A stretch of DNA of 64,000 nt from Pseudopedobacter sp965218985 (lineage in GTDB: Bacteria; Bacteroidota; Bacteroidia; Sphingobacteriales; Sphingobacteriaceae): NCBI GenBank assembly GCA_965218985.1, contig CBDCMP010000007.1, positions 2,480,001 through 2,544,000 of the forward strand, written 5' to 3'. Both the position numbers and the translations under genes were made by a program. Below, one piece after another: positions 35,631 to 43,601 of the stretch (positions are counted from its first letter, which is position 1; each line of letters begins with the position of its first letter). The notes beneath the pieces were generated by a model that had not been told where the DNA came from, did no database searches, and saw nothing but the letters and a program-made list of their open reading frames with translations.

Positions 35631-36506
35631 TCAACTTCCGTTAGCCCCTCTGATCATCTGCTCCAGACTCTCCCACATCTCATCGGTCACGATCTCCAAT
35701 CCGTTGAACTGACCTGCTCCCTGCAACCATTCACCACCATCAATAGTGATGATTTCTCCGTTGATGTAGCCTGAAAAATCGGAGAGTAAATAGGCGGCTA
35801 AATTGGCCAGTTCCTGATGCTCCCCCACTCTTTTCAAAGGCACCCGATTTTTGAAATCGAATTTCTCAGCCATTTCTCCTGGCAATAACCTGTCCCAGGC
35901 ACCTTTAGTTGGAAAAGGTCCCGGTGAAATGGCGTTGCACCTGATTTGATAATGTCCCCATTCTGCAGCTAAAGAGCGGGTCATGGCTAAAACACCGCCT
36001 TTTGCGCATGCTGATGGAACAACATATCCGGAGCCTGTGAAAGCATAAGTGGTAACGATGTTTAAGATAGATGCCGGCTGTTTCTCCTTGATCCAATGTT
36101 TGCCAAAAGCCAGCGTACAATTCACTGTCCCTTTTAAAACGATGTCTATAATGGTGCTGAAAGCATTGGAAGACAATCTTTCCGTTGGAGAGATGAAATT
36201 GCCAGCGGCATTGTTCAGCAAACCATCCACGCTTCCAAATTTTTCTAAGGCGGCTGTTAAAACAGCTTCCACCTGGTCATTCTCCCTAACATCACAGGCT
36301 ATGGCTAAAACTTTTCCTCCTGTTTTTGCTTCCAGCTCATCAGCTGTTTTTTGAAGCACTTCCAGTTTGCGTGAAGTGATGACCACATTGGCTCCCAATT
36401 CTAAAAGATAAGTACTCATAGCCTTCCCTAAACCTGTCCCTCCACCGGTAACTACATAAGTTCTGCCTCTTAAAGCATCATCTCTTAACATGGGTTGATT
36501 GTACAT
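35631..36506 (-). CDS. SDR family oxidoreductase, 2,4-dienoyl-CoA reductase-like
   Basis: A 291-residue short-chain dehydrogenase. The NADP site TGGGTGLGKAM (residues about 19-29), ACDVRE, the NNAAGNF motif and the C-terminal IDGGEWLQGAGQF are clear. The catalytic Tyr of the usual YxxxK is not in place: the segment reads VVPSACAKGGV, with Ser-Ala-Cys-Ala-Lys, as in DECR-type enzymes that lack the Tyr. This supports a 2,4-dienoyl-CoA reductase role in degradation of unsaturated fatty acids. It starts one base after the enoyl-CoA hydratase stop, so the two are co-transcribed. Confidence 0.92.
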   Translation of the reverse strand: MYNQPMLRDDALRGRTYVVTGGGTGLGKAMSTYLLELGANVVITSRKLEVLQKTADELEAKTGGKVLAIACDVRENDQVEAVLTAALEKFGSVDGLLNNAAGNFISPTERLSSNAFSTIIDIVLKGTVNCTLAFGKHWIKEKQPASILNIVTTYAFTGSGYVVPSACAKGGVLAMTRSLAAEWGHYQIRCNAISPGPFPTKGAWDRLLPGEMAEKFDFKNRVPLKRVGEHQELANLAAYLLSDFSGYINGEIITIDGGEWLQGAGQFNGLEIVTDEMWESLEQMIRGANGS

Positions 36507-36507
36507 C

Positions 36508-37269
36508 CTATTTATTTTGAAGGTTTTGAATGATGGTTTTTAGAATAGAGCGTGTAGAAGGTGACCACCACTGCTGAAGCATGGCCTCTAATGTCTCCGT
36601 TTGATCCTTAGAGACCTTTGCAATCAGATCGCTTCTTAAATTGAGCTTAGATTGCTGCCAAGTAACAGCTGGGAGCTGCAAATATTGCTGCATTTTTTTC
36701 TGAGCAACCGTCATTAAAGATTCAATTGGAGCGGTGGCATCGATCAGTCCGATGGATTTCGCTTCCTCCACTCCCATTAACTGACCTTGGAGCAAGTTCT
36801 GATAAGCTTTCGCCCTTCCGATCCAAAATGCATATAATTCAAAAATGGAATCCGGGACAATGATTCCCACCGGAATTTCATTTAATCCTATGATGTATTT
36901 GCCTTCGGCCATCACCCGGTAATCAGCGCAAATAGCTAAAACGCAACCGCCTGCCGGGCTATGCCCACTGATGGCAGATATCAAGGGTTTTTTAAAACTG
37001 GTAAGGGTTTTAATAAGATTTAAAAACTTTGCCCAAAAGGCTTTCATTTGGTTTGCATCATATTCATACAGCTCTATCAGATCTAAACCAGCAGTGAAAA
37101 ATCCTTCTTTCCCTGTGAGGATCACTCCACCAACATGCTCATCCTTTTCCATATTGGTGATCATCTTCTGGAGTTCATCAACCATCTCCCTGTTCATTGC
37201 GTTTGATTTCCCACGATCTAAAGAAATAACGGCTGTTCTATCCTGAATCGTGACTTTTATAGTGTTCAT
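36508..37269 (-). CDS. Enoyl-CoA hydratase/isomerase family protein
   Basis: A 253-residue crotonase-fold protein. The CoA oxyanion-hole regions are ILTGKEGFFTAGLDL (about 49-63) and ISGHSPAGGCVLAICADYRVMAEG (about 101-124). The usual catalytic glutamate after the second region is in LNEIPVGII, where Glu is kept, consistent with isomerase or hydratase activity. It lies between the MG2/plug protein gene (9 bp upstream) and the DECR-like SDR, suggesting a fatty-acid beta-oxidation pair. The exact acyl substrate is unknown. Confidence 0.92.
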   Translation of the reverse strand: MNTIKVTIQDRTAVISLDRGKSNAMNREMVDELQKMITNMEKDEHVGGVILTGKEGFFTAGLDLIELYEYDANQMKAFWAKFLNLIKTLTSFKKPLISAISGHSPAGGCVLAICADYRVMAEGKYIIGLNEIPVGIIVPDSIFELYAFWIGRAKAYQNLLQGQLMGVEEAKSIGLIDATAPIESLMTVAQKKMQQYLQLPAVTWQQSKLNLRSDLIAKVSKDQTETLEAMLQQWWSPSTRSILKTIIQNLQNK

Positions 37270-37278
37270 TTTATTGGT

Positions 37279-39981
37279 TTAATTCGCAGGTTTAACCTGG
37301 TATCTCATCACTTTTCTGCCAAGATGACCATTTAAATCCATACCCTCAAGAACAACTTTATAATCACCGGTTCCGTCAGCATTGAAAAAATCTATCTGGG
37401 CATAACCTGTAGAATCCGTGATCAATTGCGGATTCCAATAAATGGTCGTTCTTAGATCAGCGACCTGTTCATTTATTTTAGGATCATCATAGTTAGGAAC
37501 ATAAAACTCTTTTGGTTTATAGATCCCGATGGGGGAATAGGTAATGATGCCGGGTGCATAGGTGTTATTGTTATATCCAGGTTTACCTCTTTTTGTGCTG
37601 ATCACGATCACTCCTCCACCTCCACGGCTCCCATAAATCGCTGTGTATCCAATACTCTTCAAAATTTCAACAGTCTCCACATCCTGAGGATTCACTGTGT
37701 CTAAAAATCCCGGATCCACATACACGCCATCAATGATGATTTGAGCGACGCCGCCTCTTATATAGGCGATACCATTGATGATTTGAAGCCCGGCCACCCG
37801 ACCCTGTAAAGCCTGACTCATTGAATAAGCGTACTGCAAATCTTTCGCTGTTAAAACCCGGTCAGCATTTCCGGCACCATTCAGATTACTCGATTCCTCC
37901 ACCAATGGCTTGGTATCCACCACCTTCACTTCATTTAACAGAATGGAACGATTCACTATCCCGTTTTTCAGCCAATCTTCGTACTGCGTTTTACTGTTCT
38001 TCAGATAGGCCAGCATGGACTCATTGATATTGACCGTCAAATCCGGGAGATTGGTGTTTTTAGTCACGATGGGAACGGGGCTATTATATAATTCTATATC
38101 CACATTCTTTCTTCCTGTGGATGTTCTGGCCTGGATCACGAACTTGGTGCTGTCACCAAAAAACAAGCTGTCGATTTTAAATTCTCCCTGATCATCTGTT
38201 TTTGTTTGTATCAAAAAAGATTGACCGGAGGAGGAGAACATCGTCACAGTTCCGCCAACCACAGGTTTATCCTTCTGAGTCACCTTTCCACTTACATACA
38301 GCGTTTTCTCCGGTTGAAAATTTAATGGGGATTGATAGGCATTAAGCACGTTTCGCCAGTTGAATCTTGTCCACCCCTGTGTGATCATCAAAATGTCAAC
38401 ATCTATTAACTTTTCTTTATCAACATCATGAAAATAATAATTGGGATCTTCTACATATCCCTTAATATCTGATGTCATAAGTAAATTGGTGTAGATGGTA
38501 CTTTCTTCATCTTCTTTAACAGGAACTTTAGTTTCATCCGTGACTGCTAAAGAGAAGGAGCCAACGACCGGTTTCCCATCCGGATCGGTGGCTTTAATCT
38601 CCAATTTCGTTCTTCCTCTTTGAGAATAACTTTGCTTGTCTACGGTAAGAGCCAGTTTCAAAAGATTCTTGGGTTCCACGAAGATCAATCGTTCTGCCAG
38701 AGGGATATTGTCTTCATTAAAAAGTGTGAATTGCGTGATTCCGGAAGGGAACCTAGAGGCCGGCAGCTCAGCACCAAAGCTCGAACCGGTAAGTTTTGTT
38801 TTTGCGGTGTAAATGATATTTCCTGAATTTTGAGCAACCACCACAAATTCTTTGTCTTTGTTCCTATCTGCAAAAGTAGGATTGGTGGTTACTTTCACTA
38901 CCACATTACTATCGTTTGAAGGATTGACACTTAAAACAAAGCCATCTGCCTTCACTTCAGGCAATTTTAAAGTTTTTTGTGACCCGTCTTCAAAATTGAT
39001 CACCGCCTGATAATGCTCTCCGGATATAGGTGTTAACGAGAAATAGCCCATTCCTAGGTGCCTGGACTTTATGTTAGCTAATTTAGTGCCTTTATCATCT
39101 TCCACATACCCACTAATCTCTTTCCCGAGACCATCAGATCCTAAAGCCTTGAAAGCAATTTTACTTCTCACGCCTTGCACCAGATCACCTCCTTCTGGGA
39201 AAAATTGAACATCAGTTTGGTCAGAAGTGTTCACTATAGGAATATACTTGTTCACTATCGTGTTGTCCGCAATCTTCAAAGATGTGGTTATTCTCCCTGT
39301 TTTAGCCAAAAATGGTTTATCATTAGTGAATTTAATGGTCATATCTCCATTTTCATCGGTTTTTGATTTCCCCTTTGCCAGCGTTCTGAAATCCAGTTCA
39401 ATGTTATAGGTAACTTCCTTATCAGCGTAAGCGTACCCGTCTATATTACTATAGTTGATATGAGCTGTCACATTTTCTTTGTTATCTACTTTCTCGAATG
39501 AATAATTGGCTTTTGTAATCACCTGATTTGTCCAGGCATTTCCCACTTTCACCACTTTGTCATAATAAAACGCATCTGCAAAATTTCTCATCCACTTGGT
39601 GTAAGCTCTAATTCTATAATTGCCCTCTCCCAAAGAATCCTTTAACTCAAAATTCCCGTAACCAAAACCTGCCAACAGAGGAATCCTGAGTGTTTTTTTT
39701 ATGGAGTCTCTGGAATTGATCAAATCAACATATAGAATATTACTTAAAGGAGTTGGAGTTAACGTTTGCGCATTAACCACATAGGCTTTAAACCAAATAT
39801 CATCGCCTATGGCATAATAAGGTTTATCCATATGTAAATAAACTTTTTCCTGAATATGGGTATCTTGATATTTTTCAAAACTCTGAATGAGCTTTTTTAA
39901 AGATTCGTCATCCCTAACAAAACTGATGAATCCGAAAGAACCCAATAAAATAAAAAGAACAAAGAGAATTTTTGATTTCAT
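37279..39981 (-). CDS. MG2-domain and TonB-plug-domain protein without a barrel
   Basis: A 900-residue exported protein with an N-terminal signal (residues 1-22). An MG2-like macroglobulin domain (about 40-140) has VYLHMDKPYYAIGDDIWFKAYV; several immunoglobulin-like domains follow. Residues about 690-800 form a SusC-type plug: ALQGRVAGLQIINGIAYIRGG, IIIDGVYVD, VETVEILKSIGYTAIYGSRGGGGVIVISTKRG. A terminal beta domain replaces the 22-strand barrel, so it cannot be a transporter itself. Such proteins are common in Bacteroidota and unassigned. It is the first gene before the two fatty-acid genes. Confidence 0.88.
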   Translation of the reverse strand: MKSKILFVLFILLGSFGFISFVRDDESLKKLIQSFEKYQDTHIQEKVYLHMDKPYYAIGDDIWFKAYVVNAQTLTPTPLSNILYVDLINSRDSIKKTLRIPLLAGFGYGNFELKDSLGEGNYRIRAYTKWMRNFADAFYYDKVVKVGNAWTNQVITKANYSFEKVDNKENVTAHINYSNIDGYAYADKEVTYNIELDFRTLAKGKSKTDENGDMTIKFTNDKPFLAKTGRITTSLKIADNTIVNKYIPIVNTSDQTDVQFFPEGGDLVQGVRSKIAFKALGSDGLGKEISGYVEDDKGTKLANIKSRHLGMGYFSLTPISGEHYQAVINFEDGSQKTLKLPEVKADGFVLSVNPSNDSNVVVKVTTNPTFADRNKDKEFVVVAQNSGNIIYTAKTKLTGSSFGAELPASRFPSGITQFTLFNEDNIPLAERLIFVEPKNLLKLALTVDKQSYSQRGRTKLEIKATDPDGKPVVGSFSLAVTDETKVPVKEDEESTIYTNLLMTSDIKGYVEDPNYYFHDVDKEKLIDVDILMITQGWTRFNWRNVLNAYQSPLNFQPEKTLYVSGKVTQKDKPVVGGTVTMFSSSGQSFLIQTKTDDQGEFKIDSLFFGDSTKFVIQARTSTGRKNVDIELYNSPVPIVTKNTNLPDLTVNINESMLAYLKNSKTQYEDWLKNGIVNRSILLNEVKVVDTKPLVEESSNLNGAGNADRVLTAKDLQYAYSMSQALQGRVAGLQIINGIAYIRGGVAQIIIDGVYVDPGFLDTVNPQDVETVEILKSIGYTAIYGSRGGGGVIVISTKRGKPGYNNNTYAPGIITYSPIGIYKPKEFYVPNYDDPKINEQVADLRTTIYWNPQLITDSTGYAQIDFFNADGTGDYKVVLEGMDLNGHLGRKVMRYQVKPAN

Positions 39982-40091
39982 GGGCTTTAAATTCGCTGTT
40001 GACAGAATGGTTAAAAAGACGTGTGTTTAACAATCGAGAACCAGACATGACCATTAATGACATCAGGTTTTGTGATGATCAACAAATGCTT

Positions 40092-40628
40092 TTAAAATTG
40101 GTTTTTCCACATCATACTTTCAACGGGTTTTGTGGTCTTATTATTGTATTTTGCGTTCCCTTTGGTGTTGTACAGGATTTCTATTTCTCCTTCCACTACG
40201 AAATAAATGAGTTGACCTATGGGCATGCCGGGATAGATCCTAACGGGCTGAGTGGCAGAGATCTCTAAAGTCCAGGTATTGCAAAAACCCACATCTCCTT
40301 TTCCTGCGGTGGCATGAATATCAATCCCCAAGCGTCCTGTACTGGATTTCCCTTCCAAAAAGGGCACATGTTTATGGGTCTCCGTGTATTCTAAAGTCAC
40401 GCCTAGATAAAGTGTGTTGGGTTGCAAAACAAAACCATCTTTTGGTAGCTCAAAATGTTCAATCTCGTTATGTTTTTTGGCATCCAATTCGCGACTTTTA
40501 TAACAGGCCAGGTATTTGCCTAAATGCACGTCGTAAGAATTAGTGCCCAGACATTCCCTTTTAAAGGGTTCTATTACAATTGTCCCTGCTTCTATTTCTT
40601 TTAAAATCAGTTGATCGGAAAGTATCAT
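40092..40628 (-). CDS. dcd: dCTP deaminase
   Basis: A 178-residue trimeric enzyme converting dCTP to dUTP for thymidylate synthesis. Family motifs: VIEPFKRECLGTNSYDVHLG, the active-site region GKSSTGRLGIDIHATAGKGDVGFCN, WTLEI and YPGMPIGQLIYF. Length is close to the usual 175-195. Whether it is a plain deaminase or a bifunctional dCTP deaminase/dUTPase cannot be decided by eye. Divergent from the phosphopantetheinyl transferase gene. Confidence 0.94.
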   Translation of the reverse strand: MILSDQLILKEIEAGTIVIEPFKRECLGTNSYDVHLGKYLACYKSRELDAKKHNEIEHFELPKDGFVLQPNTLYLGVTLEYTETHKHVPFLEGKSSTGRLGIDIHATAGKGDVGFCNTWTLEISATQPVRIYPGMPIGQLIYFVVEGEIEILYNTKGNAKYNNKTTKPVESMMWKNQF

Positions 40629-40642
40629 CGTTTAATTTTGCT

Positions 40643-40677
40643 TTTGCCTAAAATATGATTTATTTAAAATAATTTTG
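40643..40677 (+). promoter_or_regulatory. Predicted promoter of the PPTase-lipB-SGNH operon
   Basis: TTTG at 40643-40646 and TAATTTTG at 40670-40677 (perfect TAnnTTTG) are 23 bases apart. The ATG of the first gene is 22 bases further. Confidence 0.5.
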
Positions 40678-40699
40678 CAGAGAATTTAAAAATTTAAAA

Positions 40700-41338
40700 A
40701 TGCCTGTCACTTTTCATGAGCATATTGACGAAGACACTTCCATTGGACTATGGCGAATCGCTGAAACGCCTGATGAGTTAGCGCAACAATTGCAACTTAA
40801 AGAACATGAATTTAAACTGTTGCGTTCTTTAAGTAAAGAAAAAAGGAATCTCCATTGGCTGGCTACTCGTGTTTTACTAAGGAAAATGTTGAACACCAGC
40901 GAATATATTGATTGCCAGGCTGATGAAAATGGAAAACCCATTTTGATCAATCATCCACACCACATTTCATTAAGCCATTCTTATGACTATGCAGCCGTGA
41001 TGGTAAGCAAAACCAAAAAAGTGGGCATTGATATTGAAATCATCAAGGATAAAATTGAACGGGTGAAAAATAAATTCATGAGTTCAGAAGAATTGGATTT
41101 CATCAGCCAAAAAAACGGAATTGAACATCTGTATATCTGTTGGTGCGCAAAAGAAGCTTTATATAAATTGAACGGAAAAAAGGAGACTTCCTTTAAAGAT
41201 CATATTCATTTAGCTGCGTTTGATTATGCCGAGATGGGTGAACTGAATGCGCAAATTGACAAGAAAAACACTAAAGATGCTTATAAAGTGAAATTCAGAA
41301 AGTTTGATGATTATATGATGGGTTATGTAGTGGAATGA
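40700..41338 (+). CDS. 4'-phosphopantetheinyl transferase superfamily protein
   Basis: A 212-residue Sfp/AcpT-type enzyme that loads the phosphopantetheine arm of CoA onto carrier proteins. The Mg2+/CoA motif VGIDIEIIKDKIERV (about residues 113-127) and the second motif CWCAKEALYKLNGKKETSF (about 151-169, WxxKEAxxK) are intact. ISLSHSYDYAAVMVS is the preceding family strand. Its stop overlaps the lipB start by four bases (ATGA), so two enzymes that attach prosthetic groups to carrier proteins are translationally coupled. Confidence 0.92.
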   Translation: MPVTFHEHIDEDTSIGLWRIAETPDELAQQLQLKEHEFKLLRSLSKEKRNLHWLATRVLLRKMLNTSEYIDCQADENGKPILINHPHHISLSHSYDYAAVMVSKTKKVGIDIEIIKDKIERVKNKFMSSEELDFISQKNGIEHLYICWCAKEALYKLNGKKETSFKDHIHLAAFDYAEMGELNAQIDKKNTKDAYKVKFRKFDDYMMGYVVE

Positions 41339-42054
41339 TGGAGAAGAACAAAAAAACGAATTTCGAAGATTGGGGCCTGATGGATTATCAGCAAGCCTGG
41401 GATAAACAGGAACAGATTTTTGCTGACACCATCGCTATAAAAACCAATAACAGAAATCATCCTGAAAAAGAGGAGAACACTCCAAATCTTGTCGCTTTTG
41501 TAGAGCATCCGCATGTTTACACCCTGGGGAAAAGTGGCAAGCCCGAAAATTTGCTATTGGATGAAAAAGGCCTTCAAGAAAAAGAAGCAGTTTACTATAA
41601 AACCAATCGTGGTGGAGACATCACCTATCACGGTCCCGGCCAGATTGTAGGCTATCCCATTTTAGATCTGGATAATTTCTCCACGGATATTCATGTTTAT
41701 CTCAGAACTTTAGAAGAAGCTGTCATACTTACTTTGAAAGATTACGGAATTGAAGCTGAAAGATACCCAGGATATACCGGAGTTTGGTTGGATGCTGACA
41801 ATGAAAAAGCACGGAAAATATGCGCCCTGGGAGTCCGTTGCAGCCGTTGGGTGACCATGCATGGTTTCGCTTTCAATGTAAACACCGATTTAGGCTATTT
41901 TAAGAACATCGTACCTTGTGGGATTGACGATAAAGACGTCACTTCCATGCAGCGGGAACTGGGAGATGAAGCCGATATCAGGGAAGTTAAAAAAATCCTT
42001 AAGAATCATATATCCGTATTATTTGATATGGAACTGATCCAACAAGGCAAATGA
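41335..42054 (+). CDS. lipB: Lipoyl(octanoyl) transferase
   Basis: A 239-residue transferase moving octanoate from acyl-ACP to lipoyl domains. Family motifs: HPHVYTLGKSG, NRGGDITYHGPGQIVGYPI, KICALGVRCSRWVTMHGFA with the catalytic Lys, and VPCGI with the catalytic Cys; KDVTSMQRELG follows. All catalytic residues are present. It overlaps the upstream and downstream genes by four bases each. Confidence 0.96.
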   Translation: MMEKNKKTNFEDWGLMDYQQAWDKQEQIFADTIAIKTNNRNHPEKEENTPNLVAFVEHPHVYTLGKSGKPENLLLDEKGLQEKEAVYYKTNRGGDITYHGPGQIVGYPILDLDNFSTDIHVYLRTLEEAVILTLKDYGIEAERYPGYTGVWLDADNEKARKICALGVRCSRWVTMHGFAFNVNTDLGYFKNIVPCGIDDKDVTSMQRELGDEADIREVKKILKNHISVLFDMELIQQGK

Positions 42055-42779
42055 AGACTTTAATCATCACATTCATCTCCGCAATTTTAAGCACCAGCGG
42101 ATGCAAGAAAAGTAACAACACCTACATGAATCCACTGCCTTCCGTACCGAATAAGCCTGTCACCAACGTCAAAACATACAGCTACCTGGCTCTCGGCGAT
42201 TCTTACACCATCGGTGAATCTGTACCTCCTTATCATAATTTTCCGAATCAATTAGCAGACGCACTGAGAACAGACAGCACAAAAGTGGAGGCTCCAAAAG
42301 TCATAGCACGCACTGGCTGGACCAGTGATGAGCTCATCTCCGCTATAAAATCAGAGAACCTGACTAAAAAATACGATTTCGTCACTTTGCTCATCGGGGT
42401 GAATAACCAATACCGAAATGATGACACCGTTATTTACCGGAAAGAATTCAGGGAACTGCTGCAAACTGCAATTGGTTACGCCAATGGAAAGCAGGAGCTT
42501 GTTTTTGTGTTGTCTATTCCCGATTGGGGCGTCACACCCTACGGACAATCCAGCGGAAGATCTCCTGCTCAAATTGCCAAAGAGATTGATGCTTATAATG
42601 CCATAGATGTGGAAGAGACCGCAAAAACCAAAGCTGTTTATGTGAACATCACACCCATCTCCCGCGAAGCGAAAACTAATTCCAGCCTGGTTGCTTCGGA
42701 TGGGCTGCATCCATCCGCACAAATGTACCGTCGCTGGGTGGATTTGCTAAAGCCCTTGGTGAAATCGAAACTGAATTGA
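42051..42779 (+). CDS. SGNH/GDSL-type hydrolase lipoprotein
   Basis: A 242-residue exported esterase-like protein. A lipobox-like STSGC (Cys18) suggests a lipoprotein. SGNH blocks: YLALGDSYTIGE with the catalytic Ser (block I), ARTGWTSDELI (Gly, II), LLIGVNNQY (Asn, III) and ASDGLHPSAQMYRRW with the catalytic Asp and His (V). Substrate may be a lipid or acetylated carbohydrate; not determinable here. Its ATG overlaps the lipB stop. Confidence 0.92.
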   Translation: MKTLIITFISAILSTSGCKKSNNTYMNPLPSVPNKPVTNVKTYSYLALGDSYTIGESVPPYHNFPNQLADALRTDSTKVEAPKVIARTGWTSDELISAIKSENLTKKYDFVTLLIGVNNQYRNDDTVIYRKEFRELLQTAIGYANGKQELVFVLSIPDWGVTPYGQSSGRSPAQIAKEIDAYNAIDVEETAKTKAVYVNITPISREAKTNSSLVASDGLHPSAQMYRRWVDLLKPLVKSKLN

Positions 42780-42923
42780 TGATATCAACTTTAGAAAAGC
42801 AATCTCCTCATTTCATCGGTTCCGATAGTCCCGTTTTCCGCTCATACAGCACAAGGCTTTAGCCACCAGCCGGTATCCGCTTCACCCGGGTTTGTTAAAC
42901 ATTATTCATCCCATTTAACAAAA

Positions 42924-42945
42924 AATATATACTTTTGTATATATT
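42924..42945. promoter_or_regulatory. Palindromic operator and -7 box of the toxin-antitoxin operon
   Basis: AATATATAC (42924-42932) and GTATATATT (42937-42945) are perfect inverted repeats around TTTT and abut the antitoxin ATG at 42946. The centre contains TACTTTTG (42930-42937), a perfect TAnnTTTG -7 box. An RHH antitoxin bound here would block the promoter. The short distance implies a nearly leaderless transcript. No clear -33 element was found. Confidence 0.6.
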
Positions 42946-43185
42946 ATGAAAAGTATATTACTAAAACTAGATGATGAGCTTTTTGAAGAAGTGGAAGAAT
43001 CTGCCAAAGAACTAAAAACTTCTAAAACTGGGTTTATAAAAAAAGCTATCGTTGCATTCAAAAAAGCCAATTACGAAAAAAGGATTGAAGCTCAATTAGC
43101 TAAAGAATCTTTCATGGTTAGGGAAAATTCTATACGCATCAATTCAGAATTTGACAGTACTCTATCTGATGGGTTAGATGATTAA
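42946..43185 (+). CDS. Ribbon-helix-helix antitoxin
   Basis: A 79-residue protein. The N-terminus (SILLKLDDELFEEVEE, then TSKTGFIKKAIVAF) has the strand-helix-helix pattern of an RHH DNA-binding domain; the acidic C-terminal tail (about 45-79) is the likely toxin-neutralising part. It overlaps the PemK/MazF toxin gene by 8 bases. Autorepression through the palindrome at its start codon is likely. Confidence 0.85.
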   Translation: MKSILLKLDDELFEEVEESAKELKTSKTGFIKKAIVAFKKANYEKRIEAQLAKESFMVRENSIRINSEFDSTLSDGLDD

Positions 43186-43522
43186 GCAATTTGATATATG
43201 GATCGCTGATCTAAATCCAGCAGGAGGAACAGTCCCCGGTAAGATTCGACCAGTTGTAATTATTCAAACAGATGGTTTAAATAAAGTGAATCACCCCTCA
43301 ACAAGTATTTTGCCTATTACCTCTGATATTTTTAAAGAAGCTTCTATTTTGAGAGTCAACTTAAACCCTGATGAAATCAACGGGCTGGAGAAACAATCTG
43401 CCATATTGATGGATCAAATTAGAACAATAGACAACAAAAAATTGATACAAAAAACAGGTTCAATAAAAGTTAATCATCAAAAATCTATCAAAGTGGCGTT
43501 AAGAATCGTATTGGGATTGTAA
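43178..43522 (+). CDS. PemK/MazF family toxin
   Basis: A 114-residue mRNA interferase. Family pattern: FDIWIADLNPAGGTVPGKIRPVVIIQ (residues about 4-29), then SILPITSDI, LRVNLNP and SAILMDQIRTID with the conserved Arg-Thr-Ile. The catalytic Arg in the first region (KIRPVVI) and the Thr are present, so it is probably active. It is encoded directly behind its RHH antitoxin. Confidence 0.93.
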   Translation: MIKQFDIWIADLNPAGGTVPGKIRPVVIIQTDGLNKVNHPSTSILPITSDIFKEASILRVNLNPDEINGLEKQSAILMDQIRTIDNKKLIQKTGSIKVNHQKSIKVALRIVLGL

Positions 43523-43525
43523 TAC

Positions 43526-43598
43526 TTCCATGGTCTGTGTCCCCACAGGCCATTTATTTGATGTTGAAATTTCGGTCTGTGAGGATACAGGCCTAGGC
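43526..43598. repeat. Compound palindromic repeat, copy 2
   Basis: Arms at 43532-43551 and 43574-43593. It matches the copy at 28494-28560 in both arms and in the outer flanks, with compensatory changes in the first arm (CCCC loop, CACAGGCC). It lies between the convergent toxin gene and thrC. Confidence 0.8.
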
Positions 43599-43601
43599 AA
43601 A

